Shown here piece after piece: positions 1 through 12,102 of a stretch of DNA of 64,000 bases (the stretch's first letter is position 1; every line of letters starts with the position of its first letter). The notes below the pieces were generated by a model. That model saw only the letters and a program-made list of their open reading frames with translations, did no database searches and had not been told where the DNA came from. Made by a program: the position numbers and the translations under genes. Source of the stretch: Perognathus longimembris pacificus (taxonomy: Eukaryota > Chordata > Mammalia > Rodentia > Heteromyidae); NCBI RefSeq assembly GCF_023159225.1, contig NC_063174.1:43268191-43332190 (forward strand), written 5' to 3'.

Positions 1-190
1 CTCAGTCCACCTGCTTGCTCACAGCTGGCACTCTACCACTTGAGCCATGCCTCCAGTCTAGCATCTTACTGATTAACTGGTGATGGAACCTCATAGACTT
101 TTCTGCCGAGGCAGGCTTTGAACTACACTTCCTTCCCCCAAGTGACTCAGCCTTGGAGTCGCTAGGATTATAGGTGTGAGATGCATCACC
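1..190 (-). mobile_element. B1-Geo SINE, antisense, cut by the window edge
   Basis: The Geo part ('accacttgagccatg') is followed by the B1 part ('gctaggattataggtgtgag'). The 3' end of the element lies outside the window. Confidence 0.8.
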
Positions 191-259
191 CTAAACCAGC
201 ACATCTTGCCATCCTGCTACCTCAGACTCTCTGCCCCTAAACCTCGGAACACAGGACCT

Positions 260-400
260 CAGTATAAAAGCACAGACTCTAGAATTTGCCAGACCTCTGT
301 TTCAGCCTTGGCTGTCAGCCTTGTCAGCAATGCCCTTGGACCAGACAGCTGTCCTGAGCCTTAGTTTCCTCACTTCTACAGCAGAGGTGACGGCAGCTTG
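260..400 (+). mobile_element. MIR fragment
   Basis: Diverged MIR core ending in 'gagccttagtttcctcactt'. Confidence 0.5.
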
Positions 401-1439
401 GGCTAGGCAGTCATCTCTCTGCGGATCTGGTGGAACACATAAGCAGTGAGCGCCTGTGGCCTCTTACAGCTCGGGCCCAGTGTCAGGCACACAGCCAGAC
501 TCTAATGAACAGCACCAGTGAACAAAAGCACTGAACGTGTTGCCTTGGCTGCTGGGCACAGGAGCCAGTGGGGAGCTGGTGGCCTGAATTGCATGACAAC
601 TCCTGGAGGGAGCAGGATGGTGACCTGATTTAGTGCTGCCTGGACAACCAGAGAAGAGAAGAAGCTACAGGCAAGAAGCAGGGGAGCTGCCCTGCTCCCA
701 ACACAGCAGGGCTTGGTACCCCAGGCCAGTGGGGGGCTGGGGGGGAGTGGCAAGGTTACTCCAGTCCCTGCCCCTCAGAGAAGTCCTCCCATCAGTGCCC
801 CATGTCCTGGAGGGGAAAGAAAGTCACATCCATTTGTTAGATCTTATTAACAACTGGCCAAGGACATCCTTATCTTCCCCATTCTGCTGCTGGTAAAACT
901 GAGGCCCTGGCAATTACATAGAAGCGTACAAGGCTGCCCCATGGCAGGGAGAAGCCTGGTGTTCCAGCTGCCAGGCAGGTGGTCCCTGGGTGTCCCTCTT
1001 CCTGGGGACCTACATAGGCACTGGCTCTCCCTTGTTTGCCCTCGTGCAGGTAGGACTCCTGCCATCTAGCCGGTTCCACAACCTCCCTGACACCAGTTCA
1101 TGCAGCACGTGTTCCCCAGGGCCAGACCAGCCCTTCCCCTTCCCCCCATTAAAGCCCTGTTTTACCCTCAGAGGGTTATACCCTATACCAGCCATCTCAA
1201 GGCCTGCAGGGTACATTTTTCACCAACTTGGGATAGGGACATGGCAGAGAGGCCTGAGGTGACAGTCACATGCTGGGGTTGCAGCCTGGGCTTGGTAACC
1301 CCTAGCAACAAGCCAGCCCTCACCTCTGGGCCACCTTGGATGACTCTGGGGATGGGGCCAAATAGGCAAACTGGGCATCTAGGACTAGTGAAAGAAAAGA
1401 GGCTTGAAGTCCCGCAGCCCCCTCGTTCCCGCCTTTATG

Positions 1440-1512
1440 GCTAAGCTATGGAGTCTTGAGCAAAGTCATCACCTGTCTCTGAGCCTGGGTTTCTACATGA
1501 CAAAATGAGGGA
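1440..1512 (+). mobile_element. MIR fragment
   Basis: 'gagcaaagtcatcacctgtctctgagcc' type MIR core and 3' half, followed by an 'aaaatgaggg' end. Confidence 0.55.
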
Positions 1513-1765
1513 GACTTCTCCACATCCTAGGCCAGGTCACACTCTCTGTCCCCACTTATTACTAGACCTACAGTCTAGCTCAGTCTGCCCTACAGGCCTT
1601 ATCCGTGACCTAGACACAGGGGGCAACCGAATTTCCAGTTGTCTCCAGGGAAACCAGTAGACAGCAGGCTCACGTGCACAGGAGGAACCAAGTCAGAGGG
1701 TCCTGGTTCCTAGAGATAGGACATGGAGTCTAAACAAGAAGTATCCTCAAAATGCTTCTTCCTAC

Positions 1766-2018
1766 AGCTGGGAGCCGGTGGCTCATGCCTGCAATCCTAG
1801 CTACTCAGAAAGCCAAAATCTGTGACAATCACCGTTCATGAAGCCAGCCTGGGCAGAAAAGTCCATGAGACTCTTATCTCCAATTAACCACCAAAAAGCT
1901 AGAAGTGGAGCTGTGGCTCAAGTGGTAGAGTACTAGCCTTGAGAAAAAAAAAAAAGCTAACGAATAACACTTAGGCCCTGAGTTCAAAGCCCAGTACCGG
2001 CACAAAAGAAATAAATGA
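1766..2018 (+). mobile_element. B1-Geo SINE
   Basis: The B1 half (1766-1850) lacks part of its centre. The linker with 'ctccaattaaccacc' and the Geo half (1905-2000) follow. An A run splits the Geo half at 1943. Confidence 0.85.
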
Positions 2019-2933
2019 GGCTTCCTGCATTCCCTCTTTGTACCTCCCTGCTCCTAGGAATCCTGCACGGATTATGACAGGTCTCTGGGTGCCCTGCCCA
2101 GTGCTGACCTGTATTCGCAAGTGACTCCAGGAGTCATTTCCGCTTTCAGGCCTGTGACTGGTGAGGTGGAAGGGGTGTAACATCTCTGGCTTCCCTGACT
2201 CACAGGGTTATCCCAGCGTGGGTGGAACCATTGCAGAACCAGCGTGCCCATTTCTGTCCAGACATAGTTGGGGCGGGCAGTGGGTGGCTGTAGCCTCTCC
2301 TTACATGGGGCTAAAGGGGCCAGCCATGAGATGACTCACCCACTTACCCAGCCAACTGAAACTCTAGCCCCACCCTCCCCTTCTGCTCCCCACAGAGCCC
2401 CTCTGAAGAGTGGTTCCGAAGGCTCCTCCCCACTCACAAGGTCACTAAGGTAGAAAAGGACATCTGTAAAGGTTGGCGGTGACAACACAGAACCCACTCT
2501 GGAAAGTACCCATCTCTGAGCTTTATACAGTCCTTATTGTTTTAAGTTGCTTGAGTTAAATATTTTGTTCTTGCATGCAAAGATGCCTACCAGATACAGT
2601 CTCTTGGGGGTGAGGGTCACCTTAGCTCAGTCTGTCAGTCACAGACGTCCCGGGACTTCCCTGAAGGGTCCAAGGGGGAGAGAAAGAGGAAATCTGATGG
2701 TAACGGGTGTGGTGACCTAAAACTGGGGGTGACTGTGCAGACTGTGGGTTGGTATACCTTTTACCCCGTAGTAGCAGAACATGGAGAAAGGAACTCACCA
2801 GGAAAACTGGCTTGCACATAGCAGTGTACAGGACCAGCAACTTCAAAACAGTGTTTCACTCACCTGTGGATCATGAAATTAACTTAGTAGCTCGCTCAAA
2901 TTTGTTTAATTTGTTTAAAAAAAATAGAAATAG

Positions 2934-3012
2934 AGGCTGAGAGTATAGCTCAGTGCTGGGGTGTTTGTTTAGTATGCATGAGGCCCTGGGTTCAATCCTC
3001 AGCTCTAAAAAA
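2934..3012 (+). mobile_element. ID-type monomer
   Basis: tRNA-Ala-like sequence with box A near 'tatagctcagtgctgg' and box B 'gggttcaatcc', then an A-rich tail. Confidence 0.75.
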
Positions 3013-3034
3013 GAAAACAAAATTAAAGAGATAA

Positions 3035-3145
3035 GATAAGCATGGTGGTACTTGCCTGTAATCCTAGCACTTCGGAGGCGGAAGCAAGAGGATTAGCAGT
3101 GTAGGCCACCCTGGGTTACATAATGAGACTGACTCAAAAAACCTA
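3035..3145 (+). mobile_element. B1 monomer
   Basis: 7SL-like: 'cttgcctgtaatcctagcac' and 'gagactgactcaaaaaa'. It has no Geo half, so it differs from the composite copies. Confidence 0.75.
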
Positions 3146-3242
3146 CTGAAGGACTATGGGTATAGCTCAGTATAGCATGCTTGCCTAACACGTGTGAGGA
3201 GAAGGCTCTGGGTTCAAGGCTCCCAGCGCGCACACACACACA
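3146..3242 (+). mobile_element. ID-type monomer with CA-rich tail
   Basis: 'tagctcagtatagcatgctt' and 'gggttcaaggctcccag', then a short CA run that probably grew from the tail. Confidence 0.6.
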
Positions 3243-3455
3243 GAGCCAGATGACAATGTCTCACTCCTGTAACCCATGAGATCTGAGAATCAAGTTTCCA
3301 AACCAGCCCATGAGAGACTTGTTTCCTATTAACCAGCAAAAACCAGCAGTGAAAGTATGGCTCAAGTGACAGAGTACCAGCATTAAGTTAAAAAAAAGCT
3401 AAGCAAAAGCACAAGGCTCTGAGGTCAAGCCCCAGGACTGGCACCAAAAAAAGAA
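3243..3455 (+). mobile_element. B1-Geo SINE, 5' part decayed
   Basis: The Geo half is clear (3345-3440: 'tatggctcaagtgacagag', 'gaggtcaagccccagga'). The tail passes into a GGGA-rich tract. Confidence 0.75.
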
Positions 3456-3530
3456 AAAGAAAGAAAGAAAGGGAGGGAGGGAGGGAGGGAGGAAGGGAGA
3501 GAGGAAGGGGGGAAGAAAAAGAAAAGAAAG
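3456..3530. repeat. (GGGA)/(GAAA) purine tract
   Basis: A low-complexity purine run at the tail of the preceding SINE. Confidence 0.85.
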
Positions 3531-4831
3531 ACAAGTTAAAAAGGAAGGTAGAGTTTCCTCAAGGCTTGCTTCAGTAGTTTGCAGGTGCTGGGCTGAGGTG
3601 TGAAATGCATTTCTTAGCCTAAGCCCAGATTTTAAAAGCTTGAAAGCCAGTGCTCCAGAAAATAGAAGTGTGAAGGCCAAAGTGTACCCTTAGCCTACAG
3701 GGGGAGGGAGGAATGTGTTTGACTCCAGCACCCAGATCCCCGAGGATCTAGGTTCCACAGTGGCTTTTCTGTTGTCTCTTCACACTGAACAGCGTGCTGG
3801 CCTCTTTTGCCCATCAGTAGCAGGAAGGGAGGGATGGCAGCTTTTACCCAAAGTCCTCGTCATCTGTCCTGAGGACCTACTCAGAGAGGCAGAGGGCTGG
3901 AGGAGGATTCAGGGGAGTGCCTCTACCTCCCGATTTCCACTATTTGGTAGAATCTTCCATGTTGGAGGAGGGAGGGAAGGAACACAAAATAACTAGAAAG
4001 CTTGGTTTCTGCTACCAGGGCCCAGAACCCCTGATGTGGCTCCAACCCACAGTTTGCCATTTTGTAAATCTGTTCAACCCACCTCCAGAGCAAACTTCCC
4101 AGCCTCACCCCAGGAGGCAATGACTAATTGCAAAAGACTTTTCACTCTTTTCTGCCAGGCCCACTTCCCCACGCACCAGCCCACCCCCCACCTCCCACCC
4201 CTGCCTGTCCCACCCACTTGTTGAGCTGGGCCTCTGGCCCTCTTTCCTGGGCTCAAAGCTACTTTCACTTTTATGTCACTGTCACCCAAGCCCTGGGCTG
4301 CACCGGATGTCAGAGCTTCACTCAACCAGAGTCAAGAAAATGTTCATCTGACACCTTCCGTTCCAGGTTCTAGGTGTGCCCGTGATAGTCAGGTGGGCCA
4401 TGTTCCTGTACACCTAAGAACTCCCTGAAGCTAGGCTACAAAGATGCTTTCATCAAGAAGCTGGGATACACAGACGCTTTAATTGCTTAATCAAGCAAAG
4501 GCCTCTGCCTGCCGTTGAATGTGGGAGACATGCGCTTCCATGGTGTGAGGGATAGCTATACAGGCCTTAGAGAGCCAGGGAGGGCTCCTGGGTGGGGGGG
4601 AGGGGAGAAGCTGGATTGACAGAGGCTTGCAGGATGACCTGGACTCAGCCATTAACCAAAGCAAAGGTAGTTTGTCCAGGTGGAACAGCCCATGCATGGT
4701 GCTGTTTGGGTAAAGCTAGAAAGCCATTGAAGGGCATCAGGCCAGACAGACATAATTGCCCAGAGTGGACTTAGTGGTGAGACTAGACAGGAACTGAGCT
4801 GGGAGGCTGGCAGCTACAATGGGAAGAAGTA
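3531..4831. other. Unique intergenic sequence
   Basis: No gene, RNA or repeat recognised; open frames here have no family features. The similar short gaps between listed repeats in 1-26 kb (for example 190-1765, 4980-6226, 6683-7504, 8351-9033, 9526-10614, 13780-14479) likewise show nothing beyond what is listed. Confidence 0.6.
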
Positions 4832-4980
4832 GAAGGCAGGGCATGATGGTCTATGCCTATAATCCCAGCACACTCCCAGTACTTCGGGGGTAGGGGGGCC
4901 AGAGGCAGGAAGGAGCTCAAATTCTAGTCCAGATTGGGCTAGATTGCAAGACCTTGTCTCAAGAGAAAACAAAACAACGA
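4832..4980 (+). mobile_element. B1 monomer with an insertion
   Basis: 'gcatgatggtctatgcctataatcc' type start and 'gcaagaccttgtctcaagag' end. There is a short internal duplication near 4870-4890. Confidence 0.75.
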
Positions 4981-5094
4981 ATGGTGTAACAGGTGATTAG
5001 AACTGGTCACAGTATATGGAGGAAAGACCGCAAAGGAAGAAGGCAAGGATCATCCAGAATCCCCTCTGTTCCCTACTGGAGGAAGAAGTGGAAG

Positions 5095-5097
<3 letters not shown>

Positions 5098-5144
<47 letters not shown>
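5098..5144. repeat. (GT)n microsatellite
   Basis: About 23 uninterrupted GT units. Confidence 0.95.
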
Positions 5145-5145
<1 letters not shown>

Positions 5146-6226
5146 ACATGGAGGAGGGGGATGACAGAGAAAAAGAAAGAGGTGGAGAGTCGGCACGGTC
5201 CTTCTGGGAACTGTTGAGTTCTAGGTGTTTGGGGGACGCTGTGCCATTGGCTACTGTGGTCTGAACCCTTGATTAGGCCTTGGCAAGAGCTGTGGATTGG
5301 CCACAACTGTACAGAGCTAACAGGAAGTGAAGTATGGAGAAAGATATGAAGATGAAAGACCTGGGACCCAAACCAGAGTCAGGCTGGGACTGGCTGAGAT
5401 GATAGCGGCAAAAGACCCAGAGTAGGAGCAGAGGGTAAGAGGCAAGGTGGAGACTGGGGCTTCAAAAAGGGAGCAAAGGCAGAGTGAAAATGGCTGGTTT
5501 TGAGGCTGGGAGGGACAGGCAAGAGGGGGCAGCTAGGCTAGGCCATCCCACCAGGGTCTGTGCCCCCCCAACACCCCCTTCCCTTCTCTCTTTGCCCTGC
5601 AGCACAGTGCTATTTAAATGCACTTCGATTTTTGAAGGAAATATATATTACGTATGCCAAGCCAGCCGCCCTGGTAACAGCACCCAGGCTCCCCGCTGCA
5701 CCCCTGGCCGCACTGCATGTCCATGCCTAGTCCTTCCCCCTCCTCACGCCTGGTCCAGGTGTGGACCATCAGCCTCCTACCCCCTCCTCCTCCTCCTGTC
5801 CTCCCCCCAGATAAACACTGCCCTTCGTCGGGGGTGTGCTCTGCCTGAGTAAGTTCGTGGCACCTCCTTCCACATGCCATTCCCTGCTAACGCGGCCCCT
5901 CCTGTGCCTCCTGAGTGCCTGGCCACACAGCGAACTCCAACACCGGAAGAGGCCTCTGACTCTTTAGGTCTTCTAGCTCTGTGTCCTAATTTTACAGAGA
6001 AATGGAGTACAGCCAAGACCACAGAGCTAACTAGGGACTGGCAGATGACGATGAGAGCCACCAAATCACACAAGCTTTAGTTGCCCTTCCTTTTGACCAT
6101 ATGACTTAAACTTTAGCAGCCTTTCTGCTCCACAGTTAACAAACAACAACAACATGAGTTGATGGGAAGAAGGGAATGAATCCAGAGAAAAAGCCAACAT
6201 ATCCAGAGTAAGAAAAGTGAAGGAAA

Positions 6227-6428
6227 GGCTGGGGATGTGGCTTAGTGGTGGAGTGCTTGCCTAGCATGCACAAAGCCCTGAGTTCGGTTCCTCAATACCA
6301 CTTACACAGAAAAAGCCAGAAGTGGTACTGTGGCTCAGGTGGTAGAGTGTTAGCCTTGAGCAAAAGAAGTTCAAGGACAGTGCCCAGGCTCTGAGTTCAA
6401 ACCCCAGGACTAGGGGCGGAAAAAAAAG
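6227..6428 (+). mobile_element. ID-Geo dimer
   Basis: The ID half is 6227-6310 and the Geo half 6313-6420. Flanks agtgaaggaaa and agtaagggaaa look like a slightly diverged target-site duplication. Confidence 0.85.
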
Positions 6429-6649
6429 TAAGGGAAACAGATCTGAAGTATGCTGAATGACTAGTTACCAGGTGGCCATTTTATGCATCTGAAGATCCAG
6501 TGCAGGAAGTGGGCCTTCTGACTCCACTGGGTTGGTTTGTTTAAGGTGATGTACATACAAGTCAAGTGTTTAGGTGTGCCCCAAAGTCTGGAATAATATA
6601 ATCCCAGGTATTGATAATGGTTACCCTAAGTAAGGGAGGGGAGTAGAAA

Positions 6650-6653
<4 letters not shown>

Positions 6654-6682
<29 letters not shown>
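6654..6682. repeat. (GT)n microsatellite
   Basis: About 14 GT units. Confidence 0.9.
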
Positions 6683-6683
<1 letters not shown>

Positions 6684-7504
6684 CACACGTGGGCGTGGGT
6701 GTGCTGGTGTTGCCAGCTCAGTTCTAAACCCTGTAGGAACCAATTCACTTCATTCTTACAGCTGGGGAAGATCACTTCCTTTCTCAGTGTCCCCCACTGA
6801 GCAGCTGGGGACAGAAGCTTGCAGGGACAGTAGAGCCAGCTGTATAGCTGGAGTTAACAGCATCTGTTCCCCACATTTCCCAGCCCCTCTGGCTCCCCAA
6901 ACAGCCTGCTGTGTGTCAGGCACCAAACTGGCACCAGCTAGGTACTCTTTCACCCTTCTTGTCACCAAACTCCAAACTCCTCCCTATAACTGCCTTAAAT
7001 GTGGCAAGCCCAGCCAAGACTTTTTTTTTTTCTGTTTGCACACTGACTGCCAGAAATGACTCCTTTCCCACCTACTTTATCTCACCTGGGAAAACAGGAA
7101 ACTGAGGCTCATCTAGCCCTAGCAGCACGGAGTTTTGCTTAAGCACTATTTGCTTTTTGTTTAAGCTCTGTTTACATTCCCCACTCACAATGGGAAAAGA
7201 GCTATCAAGGGTTGGTGAGATTCTAGGGCAGGGTGACCTGGTGGGACCTCATTGCTTTGGGGAGATCTTGGGTAAAATCTATCCCATCAAAGAACACACA
7301 AACCTTTAGGACGAGCTTTTAGGAAGTGATCCTATAGAAACCCCCCAACAAGAAGGATGAGTTACAGGATTGGGACTCCTATGCTGCGGTCACAAAGAAT
7401 AAAGTAGCTCTAATTTACCATCAGCCACAAAGAATGTCATGGTACCCTGTTTAAAAAAAAAACAAGTTGCAAAATAATATGTAGTGTATTGGGTTTTTTG
7501 GTTT

Positions 7505-7738
7505 TGTTTTTGTGCCCATACTGGGGTTTGAACTCAAGGCTTGGGTGCTATCTCTTAGCTGGTTTGCTCAAAGCTAGTGCTGTACCACTTGAGCCATAGC
7601 TCTGCTTCTGGCTTTTTAGTGGTTAGAGGTAAGAGTCTCATGGATTTTTCTGCCCCAGGCTGGCACTGTACTTCAGTCCTCAGATCTCAGCCTCCTCCTG
7701 AGGAGCTAGGATTACAGATGTGAGCCACAGGATCTGGC
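7505..7738 (-). mobile_element. B1-Geo SINE, antisense
   Basis: Geo half first on the plus strand ('gggtttgaactcaaggcttg'), then the B1 half ending 'tacagatgtgagccacagg'. Its 5' end directly abuts an older antisense B1. Confidence 0.85.
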
Positions 7739-7862
7739 TTTTCTTTTTTCTTTTTTTCTCCTTTGAGGACAGGCCTCACTAGGTAGGCCTGAAACTTTTG
7801 CTCCTCCATCTTCAGCTTCCTAAGAGCTTGGAGTACAAGCATGTACTACTACACTCAGCTGA
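7739..7862 (-). mobile_element. B1 monomer, antisense
   Basis: A pyrimidine tail, then 'gaggacaggcctcactaggt' and 'gagtacaagcatgtactact'. Confidence 0.75.
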
Positions 7863-8088
7863 CCCAACTTTAGAAAAAGAAATTATATATTTTTAAAAAA
7901 CTGCACACAACCTATGTATATAAAGGAAGGATGACTTTTAAAAATTACTAATTCATACATGAACTTTGCACAAAGATAGCATCCATTTACCCCTGTCCTT
8001 TGTATGTCATCTTCCCTACCCCCATGCCTATCCCCACTCCCTACCATCCTCCCTGCTTCCTTCCATCCACAGTCTTGCCTGCTGTTTT

Positions 8089-8336
8089 GTTTTTGGTTTT
8101 GTGTGTGTGGTTTTTTGTTGTTGTTGTTTTTGGGGTTTTTTGCCAGTCCGGGGGACTGGACTCAGGGCCTGAGCACTGTCCCTGGCTTCTTTTTGCTCAA
8201 GGCTATCATAGCACTCTACCTCTTGAGCCACAGCACCACTTCCAGCCTTTTCTGTTTATGTGGTGCTGAGGAATCGAACCCAGGGTTTCCTGCCTGCTAG
8301 TCAAGCACCTTACCGCTCAGCCCCACTCCCAGCCCA
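8089..8336 (-). mobile_element. ID-Geo dimer, antisense, with target-site duplication
   Basis: Geo half 8141-8250, ID half 8255-8335, GT/T-rich tail on the left. The duplications ttgcctgctgtttt (8075-8088) and ttgcctgccgtttt (8337-8350) differ at one base. Confidence 0.88.
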
Positions 8337-9032
8337 TTGCCTGCCGTTTTTTTTAACCTTTGTTATGTTTGGACCTGAGACTTCCGAGCTGGCTGCCAGA
8401 CTCCAGAGCCCCTCCAAACCACACGCACTAATCCCTCCCTAATCCCGCTCCCCAGCAGCTCCACCGGCTGCTGTCTGCTCTGAGAGGAGGCAGATCTAAC
8501 TTGCTTTGGGCCTGTCATAAAAAACAGAAGCAGCTGCGGTGCCAGAGGTGTGCTCCAAAGTCCAGTGTGGGCCTCTAGAGAGGGCCTGGCCTCTGGGAGG
8601 AAGCTTTTTCTGTCCAGGAAGCACTCACAGCGGCGAGGGAGTTTCTTTCCTGGGTTGGGTGGGACTTGAGTGCTGACCCTGTCCAGTAGCCTGGGCAGGC
8701 AGGTGAGAGGCTGCAGCCTCAGCCACCTGCGGCCTCCCTGTGCCTGTGTCCCCGAGGACTGCCCTTTCACAAGCCCCGCACCTGAGCTCACCTCCCGTTA
8801 AGTGCTAGCTAAAGGAATTTGTCAGGAAAGCTGATGCTTGGATCTGTGGTTCTCTGCCTCCAGGGCACTTTGGGGAGGGAAGGGGGTGGAGTAAAAGGGG
8901 AAAAGAGAAAGAAAGACACCTGGGCTCTACCCCTGGGGGTGGGTTTATTTTAACAGGCAGAACAGAGTGCTGGAATTTTGATAGTCCCTAGGTACTCCCA
9001 GTGTACAGTTAATGCTGAGAGCCATTAGGCAA

Positions 9033-9033
<1 letters not shown>

Positions 9034-9066
<33 letters not shown>
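9034..9066. repeat. (GT)n microsatellite
   Basis: About 16 GT units. Confidence 0.9.
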
Positions 9067-9067
<1 letters not shown>

Positions 9068-9157
9068 GCATATATACACAGAGACACACACATGCAAAGC
9101 TGGATTTCCCAATACTCAGAGTAACCCGTGTTACTGAAGTCATCGAAAAGCAGGACA

Positions 9158-9159
9158 CC

Positions 9160-9210
<51 letters not shown>

Positions 9211-9262
9211 GAGGGAGAAAGGAAGGAAGGAAAGAAGGAAGGAAGGAAGGAAAAAAAGAAAG
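9158..9262. repeat. (GA)n / (GGAA)n purine microsatellite
   Basis: About 18 GA units, then GGAA units. It lies just upstream of a B1-Geo copy. Confidence 0.9.
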
Positions 9263-9267
9263 TTTAA

Positions 9268-9525
9268 GAGGCGTGTGTATGACTCGTTCCTGTTTCCTAG
9301 CTACTCAGGAGACTGAGATCTGACAATCATGGTTTTAGAAGACTGCCAGGGCAGGAAAATCTGAAAGACTCTGATCTTCAACTAACTAGCAAAAGCCAAA
9401 AGTGGGGTTGTGGCTCAAGTGGTAGAACACCAGCCTTGAGTGAGAAAAGTAAGGGAGAGTACCCAAACCCTGAGCTCAAGCCCCTGTATGGGCGCGTGCG
9501 TGCACACACACACACACGTACACAC
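9268..9525 (+). mobile_element. B1-Geo SINE
   Basis: B1 half 9275-9370, Geo half 9395-9490. A CA-rich tail at 9500-9530 replaces poly(A). Confidence 0.8.
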
Positions 9526-10172
9526 ACTCACACTAAGCATTCTCTCCAGGTGTAATCCCTGAATAGCTAGTGCCCTAGCTAGGCTCCAGATTACCACCAA
9601 GTTCCTAGTCTTCCAGCCATTCCAGCAGGTGGCCCCAGGCGCTGGGCCTCTGACCTCCAGACAAGATATGGCCTTGCTAAGGAGCAGACTGAAAGTCAGC
9701 CAGCTTCTAGGTCAAATCCAATCTAAATTTGATAAGTGGAGCAAGCAAGGGAATCAGAAGGAAACAGTTGAGGCGGCCCCGTGAAAAGCTGATGGCTAGG
9801 TTTTGATTTGGGCAATCAGGGTGACTTCCTTGAAGGAAGTAAAATTTGAACTTGTACCTTGAAAGACAAGGAAGAATTAAGAGAGAAAGGAGAAAGAAAG
9901 GGCTTAAGGCTGCCCTGGAGCTATTCTCGCTTTCTCCTTCTAGAACTCTGGGAGCCTGGCTCTCATATCTTAGCATTTTCCTAGTGGTTGGGAGCCCCAG
10001 CAACTGACTGATAAAAGACTCCCGGATGTTACTTGTGTCCTCACACAACATTGAGGTCTTGCTGAGAAGTCCCATTCCACCCCCCAGCCCCCACCCCAGT
10101 CTGCCACTCTGCCATATCACAGTTTCAGGAGTGGAGGTGGGGGAGAGGAGATGTTCAGAAAGCTCTGGACAG

Positions 10173-10211
10173 GAGCTCCAGTGGCGCAATCGATTAGCGC
10201 CGGTACTTATA
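10173..10211 (+). pseudogene. Retrotransposed 5' half of tRNA-Ile(UAU), tailless
   Basis: From 10175 the sequence follows the 5' half of mammalian tRNA-Ile(UAU), from the acceptor strand (GCTCCAG) through the D arm to the TAT anticodon and one further A. There is one substitution and one deleted G. It stops at the 37/38 position, where these tRNA genes carry their intron. A 17-base direct repeat, cagaaagctct plus six similar bases, flanks it at 10156-10172 and 10212-10228, as expected of L1-type target-site duplication. There is no poly(A) tail. The 3' half of the tRNA is absent, so it cannot be a working tRNA gene. Confidence 0.8.
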
Positions 10212-10614
10212 CAGAAAGCTCTAGAAAGCCTTAAAATACCATCCAGGCCCCCCATCTGCCCCCCCCCTCCAGTCTGAATTGGCCTGTGCTTGGCTTGGTG
10301 AGAGCTGTTCCAGGATGAGGATGGTCAGGGAGGATGGAGGACCATTGGTGAGTGTATGAGAGAAAGAAAGAGGGGAGGGCCAGAACCCCTTTCCCCAAAA
10401 AACACCATGGGGCAAGTGGAGAACCAGTCCTAGGCAAGAGGAGGCTCTACAATACTCAAATGTCCAATGGCAGCAGCTGATGTCTCTGGTCCCCAGACTC
10501 AGAGTGGGGACCAGGACAACTGTTCACTGCCTGCCAAGACAGAACCACACAAAAAACTCTCCAATAGGGCCCCCTGCTTCCTCTAGCTGCTTCTTCTGTA
10601 AGGGGAAACACTGG

Positions 10615-10833
10615 TGGTCCTGGGGCATCAGATCAGGCTCTGGTCACTGTCCCTGGGCTTTTTTGCTCAAGGCTAGTGTTCTACCATTCGAGCCACAGCA
10701 CCACTTCCAGCATTTCTGGTGATTGATTGGAGATTAGATTCTCACAAACTTTTGTGCCCAGGCTGGTTTTGAACCACCATCCTCAGATATCAGTATCCAG
10801 AGTAGCTAGGATTACAGGCAGGAACCACTAATG
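10615..10833 (-). mobile_element. B1-Geo SINE, antisense, Geo end eroded
   Basis: Recognised by 'cactgtccctgggc', 'cgagccacagcaccacttcc' and the B1 end 'gctaggattacaggcagga'. Confidence 0.8.
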
Positions 10834-11514
10834 GCCACCAATGCTGTCATTGTCATTCGACTATAAATTCTAATTTTGATCATCCTTAACCGCTGGCTAC
10901 ACCCACCATCCTGCCTGCCCCCAGGCCTGGACTCCCAGCGTCCAGTCCAGCCTCTCCTTACCCCCCTCCTCTCTTCCTTTCTCCTCCTTTCCTGTCCCTC
11001 CTGGCTAGCCCCCAGCAGCTTCCTCGAGTTGAACCACATGAGAGACAGGTTGTGGACATGCCCAGAACAGCTCTCTAGAAGGGGGGACTTCAGAGGCAAC
11101 CCACAACGGTGCTGTCATCACTCTGTCATCAGCTTGTTCTTGGGTGGCCCAGCCGCCCAGTCTAGGGAGGAGAGTTGTATGCAAGTCATACTGTGGAAAG
11201 CTGGGAGGGAGGAAGGGCTCAGCTGCTGGAGACTCAGACCCAACCCTTTCCTCCTACAAGCCAGCCTCTGCCCTCAATGGCCCCTCACTGCTCCAGGTCA
11301 CGAATCTCTGTATGAGTGAGTCATAGGGTGGGGTGGGGTTGTGGGTATGCAGGGGGAATATAGAGGAAGAAAGCAAACTGTCCTGGGGTGGCCCCCAGGC
11401 AGTTTCTCCTCTGGGCATCTTTACCCAGATCGGGTGACTGGGTGATAAGGAAGCCATCTGGATTGCCTCAACAAAACACCATGTACTGGGTAGCTTATAA
11501 ACAACAGCAAGTTA

Positions 11515-11600
11515 GGGCTGGGGGATGAAGCTCAATGGTGGAACACTTGCTTTGCATCTTTAAGGCCCTGGATGGGATCCATAGCATTGCAGATACAGAA
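11515..11600 (+). mobile_element. ID-type monomer
   Basis: 'gggctgggggatgaagctca' start. Box B region 'ggatgggatccatagc' is diverged. Confidence 0.7.
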
Positions 11601-11745
11601 CAAAGCAGGAAGTTATATCACATAGTCTTGGAGGCTGGTCAGTTCAAGACCAAGGTTCCTGGCAAACTGAGTGTCTAGTGAAGTCCAACTTCCCAGCTTA
11701 TCCGTGTGATTTAAAAAAAAAAAAAAAGGTGTGGGGGGGCAAGCC

Positions 11746-11977
11746 AGGTGTTGGTAGTTCACACCTGTAGCCCTAGTTACTCAGGAGGCTGAGATCTGAG
11801 GACCATGGTTCAAGGCCAGCTCGGGCAGAAAAGTCCATGAGACTCTCGTCTCCAATTAATCACTAGAAAACTAGAAGTGGAACTGTGGCTCAAAATGGTA
11901 GAGCACAAGCCTTGAGCGAAATTCAGGGACAGTGCCCAGGTCCTGAGTTCAAGCCCCAAGGACCAACCAAAAAAAGG
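11746..11977 (+). mobile_element. B1-Geo SINE
   Basis: Both halves complete: B1 11748-11840, Geo 11872-11965. Confidence 0.88.
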
Positions 11978-12102
11978 AGAGGTAAACAAGGGGCTGGGGC
12001 TGAATGCCCGAGCACTTTATTGGATTTGATTCACAGCACTTTAAGAAAAGGAAACCCACCAAGCAGACATATAGGAGACAAGACATGTCAAATGCACTTA
12101 TT

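Noticed and set aside
3146..3242. A tRNA gene suggested by box A and box B sequence in ID elements
   Set aside because: These are SINE monomers with A-rich tails and no intact cloverleaf; the same applies to all ID and Geo copies listed.
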